Assembly: GCA_016874875.1 (NCBI GenBank)
Contig: VGTA01000051.1
Span: 1-10,886 of the forward strand
Source of the DNA: Deltaproteobacteria bacterium
GTDB taxonomy: Bacteria; Myxococcota_A; Bradymonadia; UBA7976; VGTA01
Length of the DNA: 10,886 nucleotides
Direction of reading: 5' to 3'
The stretch's first letter is position 1. The number at the start of each line of letters is the position of its first letter. Made by a program: the position numbers and the translations under genes. The notes beneath the pieces were generated by a model. It did no database searches. It had not been told where the DNA came from and was given only the letters and a program-made list of their open reading frames with translations. Below, one piece after another: positions 1 to 7,050 of the stretch.

Positions 1-40
1 GTCCGGTGGGGAGGCGGAGAGGGGGGGGGGCGGGGCGCAC

Positions 41-2563
41 TCAGCGCCCTCGGCGGCGCGGGCGCTCTTGGGGGCGGGGCTTGGGCGCGTCGAGGGGCTC
101 GTGCGTCGCCGTGCCCCAGAGGTCGTCGAGGGAGTCGGGGGAATCCAGCTCGTCGGGCTCCGCGCCCACCTCCGCGCCCGCCTCCGCGCCCGCCGCCGCG
201 CCCGCCGCGCCCGCCGCCGCGCCCGCCGCCTCCACGTAAGGCTCCCACAGGTTCGTCTCCGTCACCGCGCGGTAGGAGTCATTGGGGAGGAGGCCGCGCT
301 GCTCAAGGAGCGCGAGCAGGCGGTTGACGCGCGCCGCGTAGGAGCGCGAGAGGCGCTTGCGCTCAAAGAAGGGCTGGTAGAGGCGCGGGCCGGGCAGCAT
401 CCGCGTCAGCGCGGCGAGCTCCTCGGGGCGCAGGTCCTGCGCGCGCTTGGCGAAATACCGCTCCGCCGCCTCCTTGAAGCCAAAGACATCCTCGCCGAGC
501 TCGACGATGTTGATGTAGAGCTCTAGGATCTCCGCCTTGGTGAGATTCTGCTCCAAGAACCACGTCAGGCACAGCTCCTCGAGCTTGCGGCTGAGGGTCT
601 TCTTGCGGTGCAGGAACAGGTTGCGCGTGAGCTGCATGGTGAGCGTGGAGCCGCCGCGCGCGAAGCGCCCCTCGCTCAGGTTGCGAATCAGCGAGCCGCG
701 CAGGTGAAACAGGCTGACGCCGCTGTGCTTGTGGAAGCCGCCGTCCTCCTGCGCGATGATGGCCTCCGTGAGCAGCGGCGGCGCCTCGGCGAGGGGCAGC
801 CAGCGCGCGGTCTTGGGGCCCGCCTCGCGGGTGTACACCGTCTCGCCGTCGGGCATCACGAAGGTGGTGGTAAAGGCGTCTCGGAGCGCGGGGAGGTTGA
901 TGCGCTCGTTGTAGCCGATCACCTTGAGGCGCTTGAGGTCGGCGGTCACCTGCAGCTCCGTGGCCTCGAGGTCGCTCATGTCGACGCGCAGGCGCCCGCT
1001 GAGCGCGAGGGGTCCCTTGAGCGTGAGGGGCTGCAGGTTGGGCAGGAGCCCCGGTGGCAGCGATGTAGCGAAGGCCTGGCCCTCGATGCGGTCCATCTTC
1101 ACGCTCGCCTCGAGGCGCGGCAGGGGGTCGCGCTGGTCCCACTCCGCGCTCACGTCCGCGCGAATCTGCCCTAGGCGCGCCACGCCTCGCCGCGCATAGG
1201 CGCGCAGGCGCTCTGGCGCCCCCGGCGTCCACTCGGCGCCCAGGACGCCGCGCGCGCTCACGTCGAGGGGCCCGACGGGGCCCTCGGCGAGCGCCTCGTG
1301 CTCTACCACCAGCGCGCGCGCGCCCACCTCGCCCTCCGCCTCCACCTCTCCGTCGCGCCAGCGGGCGCGCAGGCGCACGTCAGCGGAGATGTAGCCCCGC
1401 GCGCGCGGCGTGAGCGCCTCGGCGGGGAGGTCGCGCAGGGCGGTCCGCAGGTCGCCGCCCTCCGGCGACACCTGCCCGCGCGCGCTCACCGCCCCCCCCC
1501 CAGGGAACTTGAGCGTCACGTCCACGGGGCGCGCCCCCTCGGCGCTCGCCAGGAGGCCGAGCGAGACGTCCACCTTCACGTGCGAGAACGGCAGGCGCCC
1601 GAGGAGCGCGCCGCTCGACGCTAGCTGAAATCCCTGCAGGTAGAGCGTGGGCGTGGGCGCCGACCGCCACGCCACCTCCTGCCCCGACACCTGCAGGCGC
1701 GGGCTGAGGGCGTAGGTGACGCCCCGCTCGCAGGTGACGCGCGCCGCCTCGAGGGTGGCGTTGACGCCGCAGCGCCCCGTGGCGGGGGCGTCGCCCTGCC
1801 AGGTGGCGGCGAGGCCCGCGGGCGTGAGCTGCAGGCGCACCTGCGAGAGCGCCAGCCGCCCGCGCGCGCCCCGCACCTCCCCACGCGCCACGTCCACCGC
1901 GGGGAGGGCGGCGAGGGCGGCGGCGGCGCGCCCGAGCAGGTCTCGCAGGCGCGCGCTGAGCGCCTCAGCGCCGAGCCCCCCGGGGCCCAGCTCCCCAGCG
2001 CCCAGCCCAGCGCCCAGCCCAGCGCCCAGCCCAGCGCCCAGCCCAGCGCCCAGCCCAGCGCCCAGCTCAGCGCCCAGCGCGCCCTGCCCCGCTGCGGGGG
2101 CGCGCGTGGGGTCCACCGCGCGCAGGACCGGCAGCCCCTGCGCGTTGCGCTCCACGGGGGGCGGCGGGGCGCCCTTGAGGCGCGCGGCGATTCGCGCCGC
2201 GCGCTCCCGCAGCGCCGCGAGCGCCCCTGGGAGGTCGTCGCCCTCGAGCGACAGGACGGGGCGGTCGAGGTAGAGGGCCTGCGCGCGCGGAGCGAGTCGA
2301 AGGAGCGAGTCGGGCTCGAGGCGGACCTCGACGGCGTCCACCGTCACCCACTCATCGAGGCCCACGCGGAGGCCATAGAGGCGGACGGTGTTGAGGTCCA
2401 CGAGCTGCGCGCGCTCACACGAGAGGGCGAGGCCCGCGCGGCGGCCCGCGCGGTCGAGGGCGTAGCGCGCCGCGCGCGCCACGAGGTGATCGCGGGCGAG
2501 GTAGCCCGCCGCCCCGAGCAGGCACACGAGGCCCGAGAGCAGGAGCAGGCGGCGCCGCATCAC
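41..2563 (-). CDS. Membrane-anchored peptidoglycan glycosyltransferase (GT51) with long AsmA-like N-terminal region
   Basis: This 840-residue protein should polymerise lipid II into glycan strands on the periplasmic face of the inner membrane. Residues 6-24 form a single signal anchor. Residues about 45-545 are a beta-rich periplasmic region resembling AsmA/DUF3971-type proteins, interrupted by a Pro-rich and LGAG-repeat linker (about 132-200). The GT51 domain spans about 555-750: EDGGFHKHSG at 606-615 (catalytic Glu606), RGGSTLTMQLTRN at 636-648, and RKLEE (Glu663) followed by KAEILELYINIVELG. The STLTMQ form resembles PBP1C. There is no transpeptidase domain; only about 90 low-complexity residues (Ala/Gly-rich, then acidic, then Pro/Arg-rich) follow, so it is monofunctional like MtgA but far longer. 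GTG at 2563 is directly followed by ATG at 2560; either may start translation. It lies 10 bases after the OmpA-like gene. The GT51 call is firm; the AsmA-like assignment is moderate. Confidence 0.9.
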   Translation of the reverse strand: MMRRRLLLLSGLVCLLGAAGYLARDHLVARAARYALDRAGRRAGLALSCERAQLVDLNTVRLYGLRVGLDEWVTVDAVEVRLEPDSLLRLAPRAQALYLDRPVLSLEGDDLPGALAALRERAARIAARLKGAPPPPVERNAQGLPVLRAVDPTRAPAAGQGALGAELGAGLGAGLGAGLGAGLGAGLGAGELGPGGLGAEALSARLRDLLGRAAAALAALPAVDVARGEVRGARGRLALSQVRLQLTPAGLAATWQGDAPATGRCGVNATLEAARVTCERGVTYALSPRLQVSGQEVAWRSAPTPTLYLQGFQLASSGALLGRLPFSHVKVDVSLGLLASAEGARPVDVTLKFPGGGAVSARGQVSPEGGDLRTALRDLPAEALTPRARGYISADVRLRARWRDGEVEAEGEVGARALVVEHEALAEGPVGPLDVSARGVLGAEWTPGAPERLRAYARRGVARLGQIRADVSAEWDQRDPLPRLEASVKMDRIEGQAFATSLPPGLLPNLQPLTLKGPLALSGRLRVDMSDLEATELQVTADLKRLKVIGYNERINLPALRDAFTTTFVMPDGETVYTREAGPKTARWLPLAEAPPLLTEAIIAQEDGGFHKHSGVSLFHLRGSLIRNLSEGRFARGGSTLTMQLTRNLFLHRKKTLSRKLEELCLTWFLEQNLTKAEILELYINIVELGEDVFGFKEAAERYFAKRAQDLRPEELAALTRMLPGPRLYQPFFERKRLSRSYAARVNRLLALLEQRGLLPNDSYRAVTETNLWEPYVEAAGAAAGAAGAAAGAEAGAEVGAEPDELDSPDSLDDLWGTATHEPLDAPKPRPQERPRRRGR
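1994..2083 (-). repeat. 12-bp tandem repeat coding for LGAG units
   Basis: Six consecutive copies of a 12-mer, plus-strand cgcccagcccag, run from 1999 to 2070; five are identical and the sixth has one change (cgcccagctcag). Degenerate half units flank them. The unit is a multiple of three, so copy-number change would keep the frame of the glycosyltransferase gene. It encodes residues about 161-190, a flexible Gly/Ala/Leu linker inside the periplasmic region. Confidence 0.95.
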
Positions 2564-2573
2564 CCCACCGCGC

Positions 2574-4031
2574 TCAGAGAGGCTTCCGGACGATGATCTC
2601 CACCATCACCCAGCCCTCCTTGGGCTGCGTTGCGGCGGCGCCCTCCGGGAGCGGCGCGTCGCCGCGCGGGCGCACGCGCACGCGCTCCTCGGGCACGCCG
2701 AGCGCCACGAGCGCCCGCTTGATCACCTGCCCGCGCGCCTTGCTGCCCTCGCGCGGGTCGGCGCAGCCGTGGCAGGTGGCGTGGACGCGCACCGACACCG
2801 CCTCCGCCTTGAGGCGGGCGGCGAGGCGCGCGAGGTAGTCGCTCGAGACCTTGTTCACGAGGGTGTTCTGCTTGGCGCGCGCCCCAAAGACCAAGTCCGG
2901 CGCGAGGCCCATCAGCGCCGCCGTCTCCGCGCTCACCGCGTCGGGGCAGCCGTCGGCGTCCTCGAGGCCGTTGCGCGTCTCGGGCTGCTCAGCGCACTTG
3001 TCGTCCTCATCAAAGATCCCGTCGCCGTCCTTGTCGCCGTCGGGGCAGCCGTCGTCGTCCTTAAAGCCGTTGCGCGTCTCCGCGGCGTCGGGGCACTTGT
3101 CCTCGGCGTCCTTGAGGCCATCTTGGTCGTTGTCGGGGTCGGGGCAGCCGTCGCCGTCCTCAAAGCCGTCCTTGTCCTCGGCCTCGCCCGCGCACTTGTC
3201 ATCGAGGTTGGAGACGCCGTCCTTGTCGTCATCCACGTCTGGGCAGCCGTCCTCGTCGCGGTCCTCGTCCTTGTCCTCGGCGTCGAGGGGGCACTTGTCG
3301 TCAACGTCCTTGACGCCGTCTTTGTCGTTGTCGGGGTCGGGGCAGCCGTCGCCGTCCTCAAACGAGTCGAGGTCCTCGGGCTGCGTCGGGCAGGGGTCCG
3401 CGGAGTTCTTGACCCCATCGCCGTCGATGTCGCGCTCGCCGCCGAGCGAGTAGCTGAGCCCCACGGTGCCCGAGAAGTGCTCATAGGGCTCCTGGTAGAG
3501 GTTGGCGTCCGCCATCCACATGCCCAGCCCCGCGCGCAGCGCGAGGTCATCGGTGAGGAAGTAGCGCACGCCGAGACTCACGTTGAGGTTGAGCGACACG
3601 TCCGTCGAGGCCCCCGCCGCCCGCTGCGCCACGAGCCACCCGGCGCCCACGCCAAAGAAGGGCGTGAAGCGGTGCGGCGACAGATTTATCAGCGCGCTCA
3701 CGGCGCCCTGCTGGAGCGTCGTGTCCCGAAACGCCCCCTGCGCCCCCAGCGACGTCACCTCATCCGCCGCGCGCACCGCGGTGAAGACCCACGAGTGCTG
3801 CACGTCGAGCGAGAGGAGGCGGTTAAGGTTGTAGGCGGCGTGCAGGCCGGCGGTGCTGGCGCTCTCGACGTTGCGCGAGCCCTGCCAGAAACCCCCAAAG
3901 GCGCCGAGTTCGACCCCTCCGGGGCGCACCTCCGCGCGGGAGGCGCGCGGGGCGGCGCAGGTGAGCGCGAGGGCAGAGGCGACGAGCGCGCCGGCGCGCA
4001 GGGCGCGGGCGGGGCGGGGTGGGTGGCTCAC
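2574..4031 (-). CDS. Outer-membrane beta-barrel protein with five TSP3 calcium-binding repeats and a divergent OmpA-like C-terminal domain
   Basis: This is a 485-residue exported protein. The frame is open further upstream, but I start it at GTG 4031 because it begins a good signal peptide (residues 1-33, cleavage likely after ASRA) and is preceded by a GAGAGAGGAG ribosome site. Residues about 36-198 alternate in the pattern of a small outer-membrane beta-barrel. Residues 201-365 are five back-to-back 33-residue thrombospondin type 3 repeats (DxDxDG...CP...DGCPD), which bind calcium in known members. Residues about 385-485 resemble an OmpA/Pal/MotB peptidoglycan-binding domain: Arg434 matches the conserved Arg of the LSxxRA helix, and GVPEERV follows it. 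The GHTD position reads HATCHGC instead, so peptidoglycan binding is uncertain. It lies 64 bases after apbE and 10 bases before the glycosyltransferase gene. Confidence 0.85.
   Translation of the reverse strand: MSHPPRPARALRAGALVASALALTCAAPRASRAEVRPGGVELGAFGGFWQGSRNVESASTAGLHAAYNLNRLLSLDVQHSWVFTAVRAADEVTSLGAQGAFRDTTLQQGAVSALINLSPHRFTPFFGVGAGWLVAQRAAGASTDVSLNLNVSLGVRYFLTDDLALRAGLGMWMADANLYQEPYEHFSGTVGLSYSLGGERDIDGDGVKNSADPCPTQPEDLDSFEDGDGCPDPDNDKDGVKDVDDKCPLDAEDKDEDRDEDGCPDVDDDKDGVSNLDDKCAGEAEDKDGFEDGDGCPDPDNDQDGLKDAEDKCPDAAETRNGFKDDDGCPDGDKDGDGIFDEDDKCAEQPETRNGLEDADGCPDAVSAETAALMGLAPDLVFGARAKQNTLVNKVSSDYLARLAARLKAEAVSVRVHATCHGCADPREGSKARGQVIKRALVALGVPEERVRVRPRGDAPLPEGAAATQPKEGWVMVEIIVRKPL
2937..3431 (-). 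repeat. Five 99-bp repeats coding for TSP3 units
   Basis: Exactly five contiguous units of 33 codons with no indels between them encode residues 201-365 of the OmpA-like protein. Each unit holds two Asp-rich calcium loops and two Cys, in the order DxDxDGv..DxC and DGCPD. Units 1-3 keep an ED[LK]D segment, while units 4 and 5 share ETRNG, which suggests the last two units share a more recent duplication. Confidence 0.9.
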
Positions 4032-4095
4032 GGGGGACTCCTCTCTCAGGGGGGGCGGGCGCGAGCGCAGAGGATGCGGCAGGGGGGCGCGGGAG

Positions 4096-5382
4096 TCAAG
4101 GGGGCGCGGGCGGGAGCCAGCGCGGCGGCAGGGGGCCGCTGAGGCGCTCAAAGCCGCTCGTGCGCACCACCGCGCCCCCCGCCACCAGCCAGAGCGCCTC
4201 CACGCCCTCCAGCCCCTCCGCCACCTCGAGGCCCTCCACGGGGCCGAGCACAAAGAGGCCCGTGGCGAGGGCGTCGGCGAGGGTGGCGTCGCGCGCGAGC
4301 ACCGTGATCGAGGCCACGCCCTGCGCGGGATAGCCCACGCGGAGGTCGAGGATGTGGTGGTAGCGCGCCCCGTCCACCTCAAAGAAGCGCTCATAGTCGC
4401 CGCTCGTGGCCACCGACCACCCGGCGGGCGCCTCGAGCGACGCCCACAGCCCCTCCGCGCGCGGGTGCTGAATCCCCACCACCCACGCCGCGCCGCCGGG
4501 GGCGCGCCCCTCCACCTGCAGGTCCCCCCCGCCGTCCACCAAGAAGCCCTCAAAGCCGAGGCGGCGGAGGAGGCGCGCCGCCGAGCCGATCGCGTAGCCC
4601 TTACCGATGCCGCCGAGGTCCACCCGCGCCCCCGGCTCAAGGCGCGCCACGCAGCCCTCCGCCTCCGTGGTGCGCGCGCCGAGCTCCGCCCACAGCCCGT
4701 GCCCCGCCGGCAGCGCGCTCAGCCAGAGCGGGCGCGGCGGCAGGGCGCCGAGGAGCGCGCCGAGCGCCTCGCCGCGCGGCGAGCGGCCCGGGGGCGGCGC
4801 GAGGGCGAGGGGGTCGCGGGGGCGCGCGGCGGGGGTGACGTGCAGGCGCTTCGCCCCCACGAGGGCGAGGCGGCGCCGCACCTCGTCGTGCGCGGGCACG
4901 ACGCCCGCCTTGAGGTCCCACAGCCCCTTGAGCGCCGCCCAGGTGACGTCAAAGGCGCCGCGCGTGAGCGCCGTGACGCGCTTGGACTCTAAGAGGAGCC
5001 AGCACGTCTCCTCGGAGAGCGGCGTGGGGCGCCCCTCGGCGCGGTTGAGGCGCTCGAGCTCCGAGGTGTCGATCCAGGTGCTCAGGCGGCGCTCCACGCG
5101 CGTCACCTCCCCGAGGGCGAGCGCCGCCGCCCGCCCCGCCGCCTCGCGCCCCGCCGCGCGGCGCGGCAGGGTGAAGGAGTAGGTGGTGCCCATCGCGCGC
5201 GCGTCGAAGCGCTCGAGCGTCACGGGGTCCCCCTCCCCCCCCTCGAGCGCCTGCGCCCCGAGCGCCCCGAGGGGGTCCAGCGCCGCCTCCCTCTCCTCCC
5301 CCGCCCCGCCCCGGCAGGCGCAGAGCGCGAGCAGGAGCGCTAGATGGAGCGCCGCAGAGCGCGTCAGCGCGCTGGCGCTCAC
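4096..5382 (-). CDS. apbE: FAD:protein FMN transferase (ApbE family), predicted lipoprotein
   Basis: ApbE enzymes cleave FAD and transfer FMN to a Thr or Ser of exported flavoproteins in the periplasm. This 428-residue form starts with a hydrophobic segment ending in the lipobox-like LCAC (Cys23), so it is probably a lipoprotein. Family blocks are AMGTTYSF (63-70), STWIDTSELERLN (101-113), FDVTWAALKGLWDL (144-157), VDLGGIGKGYAIG (254-266), VDGGGDLQVEG (282-292), VATSGDYERFFEVDG (324-338), HILDLRVGYPA (343-353) and TLADALAT (367-374), with likely Mg ligands Asp370 and Thr374. Oddities: about 55 extra Ala/Pro-rich residues near 183-240, the usual HxxDPxTG reads HILDLRVG, and the usual KGYAxD ends in Gly. 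It starts at GTG 5382 with a GAGG site that overlaps the S1 gene's stop region, 10 bases after that gene. No target flavoprotein gene is visible nearby. Confidence 0.93.
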   Translation of the reverse strand: MSASALTRSAALHLALLLALCACRGGAGEEREAALDPLGALGAQALEGGEGDPVTLERFDARAMGTTYSFTLPRRAAGREAAGRAAALALGEVTRVERRLSTWIDTSELERLNRAEGRPTPLSEETCWLLLESKRVTALTRGAFDVTWAALKGLWDLKAGVVPAHDEVRRRLALVGAKRLHVTPAARPRDPLALAPPPGRSPRGEALGALLGALPPRPLWLSALPAGHGLWAELGARTTEAEGCVARLEPGARVDLGGIGKGYAIGSAARLLRRLGFEGFLVDGGGDLQVEGRAPGGAAWVVGIQHPRAEGLWASLEAPAGWSVATSGDYERFFEVDGARYHHILDLRVGYPAQGVASITVLARDATLADALATGLFVLGPVEGLEVAEGLEGVEALWLVAGGAVVRTSGFERLSGPLPPRWLPPAPP

Positions 5383-5392
5383 CCCCCGCGCC

Positions 5393-6862
5393 TCACTTGA
5401 GGAGGCTGGCGAAGGCGCTAAAGGCGCCGCGGCGCGAGAAGTCTGCGCTCTCGGCGCGCTCCTCGGCCTTGTAGCTCTTGAAGGCCACCTCGTCGGCGTG
5501 CGAGGTGAGGGCCTTGATGGAGAGGCGGACGCGGCTGCGCTTGGCGTCGACGCTCAGCACCTTGGCCTCCACGTCCTGGTCCACCTTGAACGAGTCGCCG
5601 AGGTTGGCGCCGCGCGCCGTGTTGGTCTCGCCGGCGGGGATGAAGCCCGAGTACTGCCCGCCCACGAACACGCCCACGCCCTGCGGCACCACCTCGGTCA
5701 CCTTGACGGTGATGACGGCGCCCTCGGCGAGCTCAAAGCTGAGGGGCTTGCGGGTCTCGGCGACCTCCGCCGTCATCAGGCGGATGCGGCGGCGGTCAGG
5801 GCCGCGCTCACCGCGCTCGCCGCGCTCGCCGCGCTCCGCGCGCTCGCCGCGCACGATCTCCTCCACGACGAGCTCCACCTCCTGGCCCTCCGCGAGCTTC
5901 TCAGAGGCGTGCTTGATGCGGGTGAGGCTGATGGAGCCCACGTGCAGGAAGCCCTCCACGTCGTCGGCGAGCTGCACAATGGCGCCCGCCTCGATGAGGC
6001 GCGTCACGACGCCCTTCACCACGGCGCCCGCCGGGTTGGCGGCCACGTAGACGTCCCAGGGGTCGGGCGTGAGGGCGCGGAGGCTCAGCGAGAGGCGGTT
6101 GCGCTCGCCGTCCACGGAGAGCACCTTGACCTCCACCGCCTGCCCCACCTTCACCACATCCGAGGCCTTCTCCACGCGCTTGTGGCTCAGCTCGCTCATG
6201 GGCACCAAGCCCTCCACCTTGTCGTCGACCTTGACGAACACGCCGAAGTCCTTGATCTGCGACACCTTACCCGAGAGCACGGCGCCGATCTCAAAGCGCG
6301 AGGTGAGCTCCGCGCCGGCGCGGCGGCGCTCCTCCTCGAGGAGGGCGAGGCGGGAGAGGGTGACGCGGGGCGAGCCGTCGTTGTTCTTGCTCACCTCCTT
6401 GACGAGGAACTCATACGACTGCCCCACGGCGCGGCGCGAGGGGCGCTCCTGGCGGGCGTCGAACTCGCTGAGGGGGCAGTAGGCGCGGAGGTTGCTCACG
6501 CGCACCTCATAGCCGCCGCGGCCGCGGCTGGTGATGCTGGTGATGAGGCCCTGCACCGCCGTCTGCGCCGCCACCGCCGCCTCGAGGGCCGCCACCACCG
6601 TCGCCTCGTCCACGAACTTGCGGCTCAGCTCAACGCCGTTGTGCACGCTCAGCACCTTGGCCTCGATGGTGTCGCCGAGCTTGGCGGGCGCGTCAGAGGC
6701 GCTGAACTCGGACATGTCGATGCGCGCGCCGCCGAGGCCATGGAGGCTCACAAAGACCAGCGAGCCCACGATGTTGTCGATGGTGCCCGTGACGAGGGTG
6801 CCCACGGCGGGGTTGGCGGCCTTCTCGGTGGGGGTCTCGTGTGTAAGGTTCTGAGAGTCCAT
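5393..6862 (-). CDS. Multi-domain S1 RNA-binding protein (not canonical ribosomal bS1)
   Basis: This 489-residue cytoplasmic protein contains about five S1 (OB-fold) RNA-binding domains, at about 18-82, 100-172, 190-265, 276-363 and 378-452. The third is the most canonical (GKVSQIKDFGVFVKV...EGLVPMSELS...RLSLSLRAL). The fourth is interrupted by a GER-rich segment at 338-354. The frame is open to 6916, but I choose ATG 6862 because a GAGGAG ribosome site lies 10 bases ahead and the upstream codons give an unlikely Pro/Arg-rich peptide. It is shorter than typical bS1 and its domains diverge from each other, so a paralogue acting in mRNA binding, translation or RNA stability is more likely than bS1 itself. 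It is the first gene of the probable four-gene operon. The S1 family is certain; the cellular role is unknown. Confidence 0.9.
   Translation of the reverse strand: MDSQNLTHETPTEKAANPAVGTLVTGTIDNIVGSLVFVSLHGLGGARIDMSEFSASDAPAKLGDTIEAKVLSVHNGVELSRKFVDEATVVAALEAAVAAQTAVQGLITSITSRGRGGYEVRVSNLRAYCPLSEFDARQERPSRRAVGQSYEFLVKEVSKNNDGSPRVTLSRLALLEEERRRAGAELTSRFEIGAVLSGKVSQIKDFGVFVKVDDKVEGLVPMSELSHKRVEKASDVVKVGQAVEVKVLSVDGERNRLSLSLRALTPDPWDVYVAANPAGAVVKGVVTRLIEAGAIVQLADDVEGFLHVGSISLTRIKHASEKLAEGQEVELVVEEIVRGERAERGERGERGERGPDRRRIRLMTAEVAETRKPLSFELAEGAVITVKVTEVVPQGVGVFVGGQYSGFIPAGETNTARGANLGDSFKVDQDVEAKVLSVDAKRSRVRLSIKALTSHADEVAFKSYKAEERAESADFSRRGAFSAFASLLK
5801..5851 (-). repeat. GER tripeptide repeat inside the S1 gene
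   Basis: Nine-base in-frame units (plus-strand ccgcgctcg type) encode RGERAERGERGERGERG, residues 338-354 of the S1 protein. This charged stretch sits in the loop between the last strands of the fourth S1 domain. Similar Arg/Gly/Glu segments in other RNA-binding proteins often contact RNA, which is inference here. Confidence 0.85.
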
Positions 6863-7003
6863 TGCGATCGCTCCTCGCCGTTGGCTTGGCGTCTGTCGGG
6901 GTGTGTGCGGGCTCAAGGCCCCCGCGGCGCCCCTCTCGGCGACGGATCGCTGTCTTGAGCGAATCGCGGAATCTGCGGAGAGGGCGGGGGGCGAAGCGAC
7001 GGC

Positions 7004-7032
7004 ATCTTAGTCACGAGGCACCACAAAAGCAA
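7004..7032 (-). promoter_or_regulatory. Candidate sigma70 promoter of the S1-apbE-ompA-glycosyltransferase operon
   Basis: On the minus strand, TTGCTT (7032-7027) and TAAGAT (7009-7004) are separated by exactly 17 bases. The -35 matches 3 of 6 and the -10 matches 4 of 6 consensus bases. Transcription would start near 6997, giving an S1 leader of about 135 bases. It is the best match I found in this AT-poor region, but it was chosen by eye. Confidence 0.4.
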
Positions 7033-7050
7033 GCGCCGCGAGCGCGGCGC
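7033..7050. promoter_or_regulatory. GC-rich palindrome in the divergent promoter region
   Basis: gcgccgcg-ag-cgcggcgc is a perfect inverted repeat with 8-base arms. It abuts the candidate -35 box of the S1 promoter and lies 67 bases before the nitrilase start. It could be a repressor or activator site, or an RNA hairpin (7-bp stem, GAGC loop) in the nitrilase leader. On the minus strand it is followed by TTGCTTTTG, a weak terminator-like tail. The sequence does not decide between these. Confidence 0.4.

Noticed and set aside
2750..2780. Cytochrome-type heme site suggested by the Cys-His-Gly-Cys of the OmpA-like protein
   Set aside because: Heme c attachment needs Cys-x-x-Cys-His; the residue after the second Cys is Ala.
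2769..4142. A 457-codon plus-strand open frame with periodic Val/Ala-rich repeats
   Set aside because: Its periodicity is only the complement of the TSP3 repeats in the minus-strand gene, so it is a shadow.
4032..4640. Upstream extension of the OmpA-like frame to 4640
   Set aside because: It overlaps well-conserved ApbE sequence on the same strand and is Arg/Trp/Ser-rich; the GTG at 4031 starts a signal peptide with a good ribosome site.
5183..6958. A 591-codon plus-strand open frame antisense to the S1 gene
   Set aside because: It is His/Leu/Ala/Arg-rich with no recognisable domain, and the minus-strand frame carries clear S1 domains. Long antisense frames are expected at this GC content.
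7016..7031. Possible sigma54 promoter for the nitrilase gene (GG-N10-GC)
   Set aside because: The -24 half GGCAC fits but the -12 half has AA where TT is expected, and no enhancer-binding regulator or activator site is visible. Kept only as a note in the regulatory finding.
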